Assembly: GCA_035547755.1 (NCBI GenBank)
Contig: DASZUG010000077.1
Location: 1-64,000, forward strand
From: Mesorhizobium_L sp035547755
GTDB taxonomy: Bacteria > Pseudomonadota > Alphaproteobacteria > Rhizobiales > Rhizobiaceae
Direction of reading: 5' to 3'
DNA length: 64,000 nt
How positions within the stretch are numbered: position 1 is the first letter of the stretch; every line of letters begins with the position of its first letter. The position numbers were made by a program, and so were the translations under genes. Below, in pieces: positions 25,720 through 34,071 of this stretch. The notes below the pieces were generated by a model. That model was not told where the DNA came from. It ran no database searches and saw only the letters and a program-made list of their open reading frames with translations.

Positions 25720-26379
25720 TTATCGATCAGGCTTTACAAGCGAAAATCTCTTTAGCTTATATTTAATTACATTTGCCAGGACATCTAGCATACCTTTTTC
25801 AGGTAATTGTTGGGTTGCGCCACTAGCACGGCAGAAGTTTAGGAATTTGTAGTAATAACTGTCCCTTGTATAGCACCAATTGCGCCTTCCAGCCCACACT
25901 GCAGCCCAGGTTATATTTTGGCTGAAACTGATTTTATCAACAATGTTTTCTGGTAATGCAATTGTTACTTTTTGATTTTCGCCAACTCGTAATGTGTCGC
26001 GCAGATTTATTGGTGAAATGATCTCTACTACATGAAGGGATGTATGTTTCCATCTATATAGCCAAACTGGGATGCCGTTAAGGGTAGCCGGCCATAGCAT
26101 CCGGAAGCCGTTATCGAAAAAAGTCGCTTCAGATTCCACAAAGCGCACGGGCTTATCCAAGACCAAGTTTAGCGATCCCGCGAACGGTTGTGCGCCTATG
26201 GCTTTCGCTATCGCTTCGCTGTTCTGGGCAATTTGAACTGCAGCCTTGCCGCGCCCGCCCACGACTTTACCGTGTATCAGCACGTTCAATCTCTGCGAAA
26301 AACTCGAACGATCATAGTGTGACAGCTTTATGACAGCAAGCAAGAAGAACTGTTTGGCGGCCGCGGCTATGCCGTGCAT
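25720..26379 (-). CDS. CTP-dependent riboflavin kinase-like (archaeal RFK fold) protein
   Basis: A 219-residue protein. From about residue 34, LIHGKVVGGRGKAAVQIAQN, then IGAQPFAGSLNLVLDKPV, matches the N-terminal half of archaeal CTP-dependent riboflavin kinase (usual motifs GxVxSGxGxG and PYxGTLNxxLD; the T/N pair binds Mg, here Ser/Asn). Later HVVEIISPINLRDTLRV matches the family's xEIIAPxxLRExLxL C-terminus. A 33-residue N-terminal extension and about 65 C-terminal residues, with WAAVWAGRRNWC, are not part of the known fold. The ATG at 26379 has AGGAG six bases upstream. The gene is AT-rich (48 G or C among the 130 bases 25731-25860) in a high-GC genome and flanked by repeat fragments. The reaction is unproven. 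Confidence 0.75.
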   Translation of the reverse strand: MHGIAAAAKQFFLLAVIKLSHYDRSSFSQRLNVLIHGKVVGGRGKAAVQIAQNSEAIAKAIGAQPFAGSLNLVLDKPVRFVESEATFFDNGFRMLWPATLNGIPVWLYRWKHTSLHVVEIISPINLRDTLRVGENQKVTIALPENIVDKISFSQNITWAAVWAGRRNWCYTRDSYYYKFLNFCRASGATQQLPEKGMLDVLANVIKYKLKRFSLVKPDR

Positions 26380-26617
26380 CTTGAGCTCCTGAGCATGGTC
26401 AGAGTCCGTGGATACGGAAGGTTGGCCGACCGGAGAGTTCGCGCACGGCGCTGAGTTAATTCATATCGCTTCACGCCTATTCATAGCCTTCGCTCAATCA
26501 CCGAACCCTATGAATCAGCACTGAGGCCGCTTGGGAATCCCCGAATGTCGATCCGTCCTAGCCCCAAGCTTCTGCTTGTAGACACCAGAAACGAGGCGAT
26601 TGTAACGCGCCAGTCTT

Positions 26618-26659
26618 CCTCATCCTGAGGCGCTTGCAAAGCGGCCTCGAAGGACGCAC
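26618..26659. repeat. Palindromic repeat, single arm (copy C)
   Basis: CCTCATCCTGAGGCGC followed by GCCTCGAAGGACGC is one complete second arm without its partner. With the truncated copy B at 25425-25505 it brackets the AT-rich islet, as if a single element had been split. Confidence 0.8.
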
Positions 26660-26924
26660 CCAACACAAGTTTCATGAGGAAAAGAGGGGCCGGTCGGCCG
26701 TCTGGCAGCGGTACGAGGAGGCCACTATGCGCCAGCGGCCGGCCGGCCGACCCCACGGACCCAGGAGATGCGGCGGACCTGAGCATCATGGGGTATGCGT
26801 CGGGCGGCAATCGCCTCTAGCTATGCCAGATTGTTACCCGCCCCGATGGCGAGGACACTCGCGCAGACTTCCTGCAAAATCAACAGTTTCTTAACCAAGA
26901 AGCGGAAGTTGCTGATGTTAAGGT

Positions 26925-26949
26925 TAAACCGCGCGCTGAAGCGGCGCGG
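26925..26949 (-). terminator. Candidate terminator of divK-pleD
   Basis: On the minus strand CCGCGC and GCGCGG form a 6-bp stem with a 9-base loop, followed by TTTAA, starting about 28 bases after the pleD stop. The stem is GC-only and the T-run short, so strength is uncertain. Confidence 0.4.
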
Positions 26950-26977
26950 GATATAGCCTCTTTTTCCTTCCTGGTTG

Positions 26978-28351
26978 TCAGGCCGCCTTCGCCACCACCC
27001 GGTTGCGGCCGCCGCTCTTCGCCTCGTAAAGCGCGACGTCGGCCCGCTTCATCAGGTCTTCCATCCTGTCGCCATAGGGTTTTAGCGAGGACACGCCGAC
27101 ACTAACGGTAACGGCGATCCCCTCACCCTCATTCCCGCTCGTGAAGAAGGGAGCCTTGGCGATTTCCGCCCTCACCCGCTCCGCGACTTTTTCCGCCACT
27201 TGCTGGTCGGTGTCGGGCATCACCACCACGAACTCCTCGCCGCCGAAGCGGCAGGCGAGATCGATCCCCCGGACATTCTGGCGCAGCCGCCGCGCGAATT
27301 CCCTGAGCACGCGGTCGCCTCCGTCATGGCCGTAGGTGTCGTTGATCGACTTGAAGCGGTCGAGATCCGTTATCATGACCGACAGCGGACGCCGCCGCGC
27401 CATGGCCCGATCGAACAGGGTCTGCAGATGACTGTCGAGATAGCGGCGATTGTGCAGTCCGGTCAGCGGATCGATGACCGCCATTTCCATCGTCTCGGCG
27501 ACGCTCGCGCGCAGTTGTTCGTTGTAGCGCTTGCGCCTGACCTGCGTACGCATGCGCGCAACCAACTCCTGCTGATCGACGGGCGTGGTCAGGTAATCGT
27601 TGATGCCGAGTTCAAGGCCGCGGACGACACGCTCCTCCTCGCCCGCGCCGGCGATGAGAATGATCGGCAGAAAACGGGTCCGGTCGAGCGAGCGCAATTG
27701 CGAGCAGAGCCGCAGCGGATCGAAAGCCGCGAACCCCGTGGAGACGAGGAGGCATTCATAGCCGCCCTCGGCGGCTTCAAAAACAGCGGCATGAGGGTCG
27801 GCGACGACGGCGCATTCGCAGGCATTGCGCAGCATCTTCTGCGTCCGGCTGGCGGATGCCTTCTGCTCGTCGACCAGCAGCACCTTGGGCGTCGCATCCG
27901 ATACCTGCCTGCGGCTCAGAAGTTCCTCGATGCCGATATTGCGTGTGGTCGATGCCCGCAAACGGAGTTCGTCGGTCAGCATTTTCAACCGCACCAGGCT
28001 CTTTACGCGGGTGAGAAGCTGAAGATCGTTTACCGGCTTCGTCAGGAAATCGTCGGCGCCTGCTTCCAACCCGCGGATGCGATCGGAGGTCTGGTCGAGC
28101 GCGGTGACCATAACGACAGGAATATGAGCGGTCGCCGGATCGGCCTTCAGGCGCTGGCAAACCTCGAAGCCATCCATGCCAGGCATCATGATGTCGAGCA
28201 GCACGACATCGACCTTGCCGTCCTCGCATATTTCGAGCGCCTCGGCGCCGTTGCTTGCGGTCAGCACTTCGAAATATTCCGCAAGCAGCCTGATTTCGAG
28301 CAATTTGACGTTGGCGGGTATGTCGTCGACGACCAGAATTCGTGCAGTCAT
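26978..28351 (-). CDS. pleD: Response regulator/diguanylate cyclase PleD
   Basis: This 457-residue enzyme makes c-di-GMP. The first receiver domain has Asp53 in VVLLDIMMPGMDG and a conserved KPVND lysine. The second receiver, from about residue 155, reads KVLLVDEQ but lacks the phospho-Asp (LLVSTGF), as in the adaptor domain of Caulobacter PleD. The GGDEF domain has DPLTGLHNRRYLD, the signature CRFGGEEFVVV and an upstream RGID inhibitory site. Caulobacter and rhizobial homologues link the cell cycle to polar development. divK lies 37 bases upstream, the conserved partner arrangement. Confidence 0.96.
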   Translation of the reverse strand: MTARILVVDDIPANVKLLEIRLLAEYFEVLTASNGAEALEICEDGKVDVVLLDIMMPGMDGFEVCQRLKADPATAHIPVVMVTALDQTSDRIRGLEAGADDFLTKPVNDLQLLTRVKSLVRLKMLTDELRLRASTTRNIGIEELLSRRQVSDATPKVLLVDEQKASASRTQKMLRNACECAVVADPHAAVFEAAEGGYECLLVSTGFAAFDPLRLCSQLRSLDRTRFLPIILIAGAGEEERVVRGLELGINDYLTTPVDQQELVARMRTQVRRKRYNEQLRASVAETMEMAVIDPLTGLHNRRYLDSHLQTLFDRAMARRRPLSVMITDLDRFKSINDTYGHDGGDRVLREFARRLRQNVRGIDLACRFGGEEFVVVMPDTDQQVAEKVAERVRAEIAKAPFFTSGNEGEGIAVTVSVGVSSLKPYGDRMEDLMKRADVALYEAKSGGRNRVVAKAA

Positions 28352-28388
28352 GGCGCCCCTCGCTCCACTTTCAACAGCCGGTCCGCCA

Positions 28389-28760
28389 TCACGCGTCGCC
28401 CAGATAGGATTTGATCGTTTCGATGAATCTGGTGACGGAGATCGGCTTCGAGATATAGGCTTCGCAGCCGCCCTGGCGGATGCGCTCCTCGTCCCCCTTC
28501 ATGGCGAAGGCCGTCACGGCGATGACGGGGATCGTGCGCAGATCATCGTCTTCCTTCAGCCATTTGGTCACCTCCAGCCCCGAAACCTCCGGCAGCTGGA
28601 TATCCATGAGAATGAGGTCCGGGCGATGCTGCCGCGCAAGATCGAGCGCTTCCAGCCCGTTGCGCGTGCGAACGGTTTCGTATCCACTGGCTTCGATCAG
28701 GTCGCGGAAGAGCTTCATATTCAGCTCATTGTCCTCGACGATCATGACTTTCTTCGGCAT
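28389..28760 (-). CDS. divK: Single-domain response regulator DivK
   Basis: The 123-residue receiver-only protein has Asp53 in LILMDIQLPEVSG, the acidic pair ED at residues 9-10, and the KPISVTRFIETI end. It is the partner of the DivJ and PleC kinases and of DivL, and thereby modulates CtrA phosphorylation in the alphaproteobacterial cell cycle. It is first in the divK-pleD operon, 37 bases before pleD. Confidence 0.96.
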   Translation of the reverse strand: MPKKVMIVEDNELNMKLFRDLIEASGYETVRTRNGLEALDLARQHRPDLILMDIQLPEVSGLEVTKWLKEDDDLRTIPVIAVTAFAMKGDEERIRQGGCEAYISKPISVTRFIETIKSYLGDA

Positions 28761-28957
28761 CGGCTCCTATCCCGCCAACCGGTCCGGCCGATCGAAACCG
28801 GCCGCCACAGCTTTTAATCCCCAATCGCCTTTCTAACGCAACTTGATTGACGAAACGCAAACCGTCTGAAAGCTGCCGATTTTGTGGCTTTCCAGACAAG
28901 CCTTACATATGGAACCCAGATCGGACAAAGTGCGAGACGCGAAGGATGGGTTTCCGA

Positions 28958-29251
28958 ATGCAGAAGATGGATTCCAACAGCGCCGAGCAGATCGCCATCA
29001 TGGGCCTTGCATTCATCGCCGGAGATCCCGAACTGCTTCGCCGTTTCCTGGCGATAACCGGGATTGAAGCCGCGAATATCCGCGCTTCGGCGCGCGAACC
29101 CGGCTTTCTCGCAGGCGTTCTCCAGTTCATCCTCGCGCACGAACCGACGATCACGCGCTTCGCGGAAGAAACCGGCATCGATCCGGCCTCCATCCAGATC
29201 GCAAGCCGCGCCCTGCCGCTCGGCGACGATCTTCATGACCGCTCCATCTGA
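28958..29251 (+). CDS. DUF3572 family protein
   Basis: A small protein of about 97 residues that matches the DUF3572 pattern. It reads AEQIAIMGLAFIAGDPELL, RFLAITGIEAANIRA, FLAGVLQFILAHEPTITRFA and DPASIQIASRALP. It is helical and soluble, of unknown function. The gene is commonly found next to divK in Rhizobiales, as here, where it is divergent. The start is uncertain: ATGs at 28946, 28958 and 28967 are all close to one another, and 28958 is chosen for a GGG eight bases upstream. Confidence 0.85.
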   Translation: MQKMDSNSAEQIAIMGLAFIAGDPELLRRFLAITGIEAANIRASAREPGFLAGVLQFILAHEPTITRFAEETGIDPASIQIASRALPLGDDLHDRSI

Positions 29252-29280
29252 CGCATGGAGCGGCGGGCGAGCGGCAATCG

Positions 29281-29859
29281 TCAAAGGATCAGGCGCATCA
29301 GGGGGCGTCCCTGTTTGCGCTCGACAACGCGTTCGAAGCCCGCCTTCTCGAACACGCGACTCGATCCCACGTAAAGGCCCGTGGAGCGGGAATTCTTCGC
29401 CTGATCCATCGGACAGGCGTCGATCGCCTTCGCTCCCGACGACCGGGCATGCGCTATTCCCGCCTCGACGAGGCGGTGCGTAAGCCCTTTTCCGCGCGCC
29501 GGGGAGCGGATGAAGAAGCAGGAAACCGCCCAATAGCGGTCGTCGTTCTCTTCGCCCGGTTCGAGTGGCGCGGAAGCACGGCCGGCATTGTTCCATTGCG
29601 GCACGTCGGCCTTGGGTCCGATCTGCATCCACCCCATGGCCTTATCGCCGTCATAGGCCAGCAAGCCGGGTGGAGGCCCCTCCTCGACGCGCCGTCTCAT
29701 GAAATCGCGATTCCGCTCGCGATCGTTCTCCCGCCGCATCGCCGGAGGCAAGCGGAAATGCGTGCACCAGCACCCATAGCAGGCGCCCTGTTTGCCGAAG
29801 AGATCGGTGAAATCCGGCCAGCGCTCCGCTGTCAGCAGCGCCGTGGTAATCGGCATCAT
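29281..29859 (-). CDS. GNAT-family acetyltransferase
   Basis: A 192-residue protein with the GNAT acetyl-CoA binding segment CFFIRSPARGKGLTHRLVEA (about residues 110-130), followed by AGIAHARSSGAKAID. It also has a conserved N-terminal FGKQGACYGCWCTHF with three cysteines and MGWMQIGPK, seen in a common family of small proteobacterial acetyltransferases of unknown substrate. The ATG-ATG start at 29859/29856 has GAGGAAG upstream. It is divergent from dinB across about 60 bases that contain a LexA box, so its expression may also change during SOS. Confidence 0.88.
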   Translation of the reverse strand: MMPITTALLTAERWPDFTDLFGKQGACYGCWCTHFRLPPAMRRENDRERNRDFMRRRVEEGPPPGLLAYDGDKAMGWMQIGPKADVPQWNNAGRASAPLEPGEENDDRYWAVSCFFIRSPARGKGLTHRLVEAGIAHARSSGAKAIDACPMDQAKNSRSTGLYVGSSRVFEKAGFERVVERKQGRPLMRLIL

Positions 29860-29910
29860 CTTCCTCTTTTCCTCGATAATCCGTGATATGATTGCAAGAA
29901 TCCTGATCAC

Positions 29911-29925
29911 GTTCTTGATATGTTC
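29911..29925 (+). promoter_or_regulatory. LexA (SOS) box of dinB
   Basis: GTTC-TTGATAT-GTTC fits the alphaproteobacterial LexA consensus GTTC-N7-GTTC exactly. It overlaps the ATG at 29920 that opens the longest dinB frame. A TTGCAA (29892-29897) lies 17 bases before a TTGATA that could be the -10, placing the box over the -10. SOS control of dinB is well known in the class. Confidence 0.85.
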
Positions 29926-31242
29926 GCATCACAGTTGACAGCTGTCAACAACCCAGAAGCCGGCTTCTGTCGCGACTGCCTGGCGCTCCAGAGGGAGAGG
30001 CAGCCCAGATGCGGCGTATGCGGCAGCCCGCGCCTGGCGCGCCATGCCGAACTTTACAGCCTCGCGATCGCGCATATCGATTGCGACGCCTTCTACGCCG
30101 CGGTGGAGAAGCGCGATAATCCGGACCTGAAGGACAAGCCTGTTATCATCGGCGGCGGCAAGCGGGGCGTGGTCTCCACGGCCTGTTATATCGCCCGCAT
30201 CCAGGGCGTGCGTTCGGCGATGCCGATGTTCAAGGCGCTTCAGGCGTGCCCCGAAGCGGTGGTGATCAAGCCCGACATGGAAAAATATGTGCACGTCGGG
30301 CGCGAGGTGCGCGCCATGATGCAGACGCTGACCCCGCTCGTCGAGCCGCTTTCGATCGACGAAGCCTTCCTCGATCTCTCCGGCACACAAAAACTGCATG
30401 GAGCGCCGCCAGCCGTCGTCCTCGGCCGTTTCGCTGCCGCGGTCGAGAAGGAGATCGGCATCACCGTGTCGGTCGGCCTTTCCTATTGCAAGTTCCTCGC
30501 CAAGATCGCCTCCGACCTTCAAAAGCCCCGCGGATTTTCGGTCGTCGGCGAAGCGGAAGCGGTCGAATTCCTCGCGGGCAAGCCGGTATCCTTCATCTGG
30601 GGGGTGGGAAAGGCATTCGACGCCACGCTCGAAAAGGACGGCATCCGCACGATCGGCCAGTTGCAGCGCATGGAGCAAGGCGATCTGATGCGGCGCTATG
30701 GCGTCATGGGTAATCGACTCTATCATCTTTCGCGCGGCGAAGACGACCGCCGCGTCCACCCGGAACGCGAGGCGAAGAGCGTTTCCGCCGAGACGACGTT
30801 CGAAACCGATCTGGCCTCGGCGGACGACCTCGTCCCCATCCTGCGGGCATTGTCGGAAAAGGTTTCCGGGCGCCTGAAGAAATCAGGGATTGCAGGGCGG
30901 ACAGTCGTCCTGAAGCTGAAGACGCAGGATTTCCATATCCGCACCCGCAACCGCCGGCTTTCCGATCCGACGCGTCTCGCCGACCGGATTTTCGCCACCG
31001 GGCTCGAACTTCTGGGGCGGGAAACGGACGGCACGCGCTATCGCCTTCTCGGCATCGGGGTCACGGAACTCTCGGATGCGGAGAAAGCCGACCCGCCCGA
31101 CCTCATCGACGTGACGGCTCGCAAGCGCGCCATGGCGGAAGGCGCGATGGATTTGTTGCGCGAGAAGTTCGGCAGGCAGGCGCTCGAAACGGGCTATACG
31201 TTCGGCCGCAAATCGCGGCGAGACAGCAAGCCGGAACAGTGA
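29920..31242 (+). CDS. dinB: DNA polymerase IV (Y-family, DinB) with N-terminal zinc-finger-like module
   Basis: The error-prone translesion polymerase has about 440 residues. The Y-family core starts at HIDCDAFYAAVEKRDNP, where D54 and the following acidic residues bind metal, with SIDEAFLDLSG as the second catalytic motif. The little-finger domain begins near residue 290, and KTQDFHIRTRNRRL precedes the C-terminus. Ahead of the core lies an extra segment with CRDC and CGVC, two CxxC pairs that could hold zinc; this is typical of Rhizobiales DinB. Start: the ATG at 29920 overlaps the LexA box and has no Shine-Dalgarno, so a TTG at 29935 is also possible. Confidence 0.95.
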   Translation: MFASQLTAVNNPEAGFCRDCLALQRERQPRCGVCGSPRLARHAELYSLAIAHIDCDAFYAAVEKRDNPDLKDKPVIIGGGKRGVVSTACYIARIQGVRSAMPMFKALQACPEAVVIKPDMEKYVHVGREVRAMMQTLTPLVEPLSIDEAFLDLSGTQKLHGAPPAVVLGRFAAAVEKEIGITVSVGLSYCKFLAKIASDLQKPRGFSVVGEAEAVEFLAGKPVSFIWGVGKAFDATLEKDGIRTIGQLQRMEQGDLMRRYGVMGNRLYHLSRGEDDRRVHPEREAKSVSAETTFETDLASADDLVPILRALSEKVSGRLKKSGIAGRTVVLKLKTQDFHIRTRNRRLSDPTRLADRIFATGLELLGRETDGTRYRLLGIGVTELSDAEKADPPDLIDVTARKRAMAEGAMDLLREKFGRQALETGYTFGRKSRRDSKPEQ

Positions 31243-31263
31243 TGTTGCTGGCCCTTGTTTCCG

Positions 31264-31371
31264 GTGCGTCCTTCGAGGCCCGCTTGCGAGCACCTCAGGA
31301 TGAGGACCGCTGGCGCCAGACTCCCTCATCCTGAGGCGTGAGCCCGAAGGGCGAGCCTCGAAGGACGCACC
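31264..31371. repeat. Two-armed palindromic repeat, copy D
   Basis: A complete 108-base unit: GTGCGTCCTTCGAGGC through ACCTCAGGATGAGG, spacer ACCGCTGGCGCCAGACT, then CCTCATCCTGAGG through GCCTCGAAGGACGCAC. It lies between the convergent dinB and DUF4153 genes and could form a strong cruciform or bidirectional hairpin. Confidence 0.9.
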
Positions 31372-31428
31372 GTGGCGACGAAAGGTCAAACGTCAGACCC
31401 TTGGTATAGCTTAGCCAAACGTCCATCG

Positions 31429-33183
31429 TCACCACTCGGCCTGCCGAAGCAGAACGGCGCCCATGAAGCTTTTCAGCTGAAGCGCCGGCCTCGTCTCGCC
31501 ATAGAGATAACGCGGGAGGAGCCGGACCGTGTGGCGGCCGTCCGTCACGGTCAAAGGCCGAGGCTGTTTTCCCCGCGCCGAAACAACCGCGGCCAGTTGG
31601 GCGGTATCGAGCGGAAGCCGTGTTTCCATCTCGCCATCCGAGACGGTGACCGCATCGCCGGCAAGCGCAAAGGTCAAAATCTTGCCCGACGGCAGATCGA
31701 CCGTCTTCCCATTAGAGTTATAGAGCGTCAGTTGCAGGTCGGGGACGACCATATCGAACCCCGCGCTTGCGATGCCGGCGGCCCGGTTCACGGTGAGACT
31801 GAAACTGTCATTCGGGCGGTTCCCGGTCGAATGCTGGCGAATGCCATAGGCATCGGCCACCCGATCGAACAGGCCAAAACCGGTCTTCGGCGGATTTGCC
31901 GCGACGGCCAGCGGCGCCACCCGCGCAACGGCGTCATGCGCGGCAAGAAACCGCAGCGCCGAAAGAGCAACCTCATTATGCTTGTTGTCGAGCGGCTGGA
32001 TTTTCACGGCCTCGGTAAATCGCGCGGCCTGATTGCGGATCGATGTCGCGACCGCCCCTTGCGGACCGAAACTGCCGATCAGGAGCACAAGCGCCGGAAG
32101 CGCCGCGAGAAGGCGGATATCGCCCCGTATTCTTCGGGAAAGCTGTAGAATGAGGATGGCGATTACGGCCGCCGCGAAAAGCCCGAGCAGAAAGCGCTGC
32201 GGCGTCAAGCCATAGGCGTGTACCCGGACTCCGAGCGCATAGAAGAGCAGGATGAGCGGGACCGGCAGGGTAAAGGGCCACAACTTCACGAAGAGGCGCG
32301 TCGGCGGCCTCCTCGAATGCAGGAAGGGATGGCAGACGATCAGCGCCGCGAAGACACAGAAACCATAGGCGAGAACCAGCCAGCCGATCTGGCCGGGCGG
32401 AACGTCGCCCGTCAGCAGAATCTTGAGCGCATAAAGGTGCAGGATGGCGGCATAGGTCAGAAGAAGCGGCGCGGCGACGAACTCACCAAGCGCGCGCATG
32501 CCGAGCGCAGCGAACTTCGCCTCGTCGGCGTGCAATTCGGAATCAAAATCGCGCGGAATGCGGCCAAGCCCGAAAAGCGGCGCGGCCAAAAGCCCCGTCG
32601 CCGTCCACACATGTTCATAGGCCTGACGGGGAACCGGAAACCCAAACAGATAGGTCAGGCTCGCCAATATGGCCGATATGCCGCCGGCGAACAGGAGCAG
32701 CGCAAGCAGCGAAAGGAAGATCGCGAAAACCAGCCTCGTGCCGAAGAGCCAGCAGGCGGCGCCCGAATGCCTTCCGGCGATCGGAGCGACGAAGATCAGG
32801 CCGACCAGCGCCGCCGCGAAGGGCCAATAGCTCAGCGCGAAAGATTTGTCCCACCATGCGATAGCAAACGCCGCAAGGCCCGCGACGAGCGCCGCGCCAT
32901 GACGAAAAACGGCGTTCGCACCTTCCGCCTCGCAAGCAAGCGTCGCCGCAAGCGATGCCGCGGCCATGGCGAAAAGCGGCTCCAGCAAATCCTCGTTACC
33001 GCCCCAAAAACCATGGGAATCCGTCAGGAGAAGATTGGCGTCGACAGCAAAAATGAGAATTGCGAGCGCGGTGATGGGAAAACGCGCGACCGCGTCCCAA
33101 ATCCCCACCAGCATCTCGATCAGCACCGCCTTCCATCCAGCGGCGGTTTCAGAAAGTCCTGTTGCGGTTCCGGCGGTCATCAT
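31429..33183 (-). CDS. DUF4153 multi-pass membrane protein
   Basis: About 584 residues with roughly a dozen transmembrane segments in the first 370 residues, then a soluble C-terminal part of about 170 residues. Hydrophobic blocks include FPITALAILIFAVDANLLL, and the conserved block FLSLLALLLFAGGISAIL, FSAELHADE-like SELHADEAKFAALGMRALG and FVAAPLLLTYAAILHLYALK fits the DUF4153 family. Function is unknown. The ATG-ATG at 33183/33180 follows AGGAG and is preferred over upstream in-frame ATGs. It is the last gene of the yajC-secDF operon on the minus strand, 31 bases after the phytoene synthase-like gene. Confidence 0.9.
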   Translation of the reverse strand: MMTAGTATGLSETAAGWKAVLIEMLVGIWDAVARFPITALAILIFAVDANLLLTDSHGFWGGNEDLLEPLFAMAAASLAATLACEAEGANAVFRHGAALVAGLAAFAIAWWDKSFALSYWPFAAALVGLIFVAPIAGRHSGAACWLFGTRLVFAIFLSLLALLLFAGGISAILASLTYLFGFPVPRQAYEHVWTATGLLAAPLFGLGRIPRDFDSELHADEAKFAALGMRALGEFVAAPLLLTYAAILHLYALKILLTGDVPPGQIGWLVLAYGFCVFAALIVCHPFLHSRRPPTRLFVKLWPFTLPVPLILLFYALGVRVHAYGLTPQRFLLGLFAAAVIAILILQLSRRIRGDIRLLAALPALVLLIGSFGPQGAVATSIRNQAARFTEAVKIQPLDNKHNEVALSALRFLAAHDAVARVAPLAVAANPPKTGFGLFDRVADAYGIRQHSTGNRPNDSFSLTVNRAAGIASAGFDMVVPDLQLTLYNSNGKTVDLPSGKILTFALAGDAVTVSDGEMETRLPLDTAQLAAVVSARGKQPRPLTVTDGRHTVRLLPRYLYGETRPALQLKSFMGAVLLRQAEW

Positions 33184-33214
33184 CCCTCTCCTGATGGCCA
33201 TGGCTGCCTCGGCT

Positions 33215-34060
33215 CTAGCGCCATCCCCACATGGCGTGGCGGAACACGGTCCAGTAACGACGCAATTGCGATATGTCGGCGATTTCGCGCACGGGATCAA
33301 CCTTGCCGCCGGAAAGCCTGGAGAGATAGCGGCCGGCAAGCGTCGCGGGCAGATAGGCCGGCCGCAGGCCCGCCGGAAGCGTCTTCGTCTCCCGCCTGAA
33401 GGCAGAAAGATGCTCTCTCGCCAGCGCGATCATCGCCTCGATCGCTCGTTTGGCCGCCGCGTGCTCCTCGCGCGCGACGAAGGCTTCCGGCGTCGTGCCC
33501 GCTGCGGAAAGAAGATCGCGCGGGAGATAGCATTGCCCACGCGCCAAGTGGATCGGAAGCAGCCGCAACAGGCCGGTCATCGCCTGTGCGCAGCCCGCAT
33601 GGCCGGCGGCGGGGGCAAAGTCCTGCGCCTTTTCAGAGTCGAGCACGAGCGACGCCATCTGGATCAGCGCCGATGCCGTCTCGCCGCAATAGCCCTCGAG
33701 ATCGTTCCTGGATGGCATCGGATCGTCATAAAGATCGAAGATGCGCGCATCGAGATAATTGCCGAAAGCCGTGCGCGGCAGATCATAGGTTCGGATCGTT
33801 TCCAGCAAAGCCGCGGCGACGGGATGGCCGGCGGCCGCTTCGGGCGCGCCGTCTTCGATGACGTCGCGCCACCATTGCAGCCTGATCTCGCCCGGCAGCG
33901 GCTCGTGGATGATATCACGGATGCGCGCGACCTCGGCATTGAAGGCATAGAGAGAACAAAGCGCGCCGCGCTTTTCCTCCGGCGCGAAGAGCACGGAAAG
34001 ATAACGGTCGCGGTCGGCCTCGCGGACGATCTCCATCGCATGCTGCTGATCGGCATTCAT
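33215..34060 (-). CDS. Squalene/phytoene synthase-fold protein (NDUFAF6-like)
   Basis: A 281-residue all-alpha prenyltransferase-fold protein. The usual DxxxD motifs are only partly kept: RDRYLSVLFAPEEKRGALCS at the start, and YAFNAEVARIRDIIHEPLPG and ICDLYDDP-like IFDLYDDPMPS in the active-site regions. No other carotenoid or hopanoid gene is nearby. The mitochondrial complex I assembly factor NDUFAF6 is in this family, and the lone copy next to a Mth938 (NDUFAF3-type) gene suggests a non-carotenoid role; that is inference. The ATG at 34060 fits the family N-terminus; the frame extends upstream into the Mth938 gene. It follows Mth938 by 11 bases. Confidence 0.87.
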   Translation of the reverse strand: MNADQQHAMEIVREADRDRYLSVLFAPEEKRGALCSLYAFNAEVARIRDIIHEPLPGEIRLQWWRDVIEDGAPEAAAGHPVAAALLETIRTYDLPRTAFGNYLDARIFDLYDDPMPSRNDLEGYCGETASALIQMASLVLDSEKAQDFAPAAGHAGCAQAMTGLLRLLPIHLARGQCYLPRDLLSAAGTTPEAFVAREEHAAAKRAIEAMIALAREHLSAFRRETKTLPAGLRPAYLPATLAGRYLSRLSGGKVDPVREIADISQLRRYWTVFRHAMWGWR

Positions 34061-34071
34061 AGCCGCGACGA

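Larger units (their letters stand above)
26380..26977. other. Intergenic between RFK-like gene and pleD
   Basis: Nearly 600 bases. The first part is the upstream region of the RFK-like gene, 26618-26659 is a half copy of the dispersed repeat, and the last 50 bases hold a candidate terminator for divK-pleD. An open frame across 26508-26810 is built partly from the repeat, lacks a ribosome site and is not considered real. Confidence 0.6.

Noticed and set aside
25506..26615. Prophage or integrative element remnant
   Set aside because: No integrase, attachment-site duplication, phage gene or transposase was seen; only composition and repeat fragments mark the segment.
26508..26810. 100-codon frame on the minus strand
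   Set aside because: Part of it is encoded by the dispersed repeat, and it has no ribosome site or homology.
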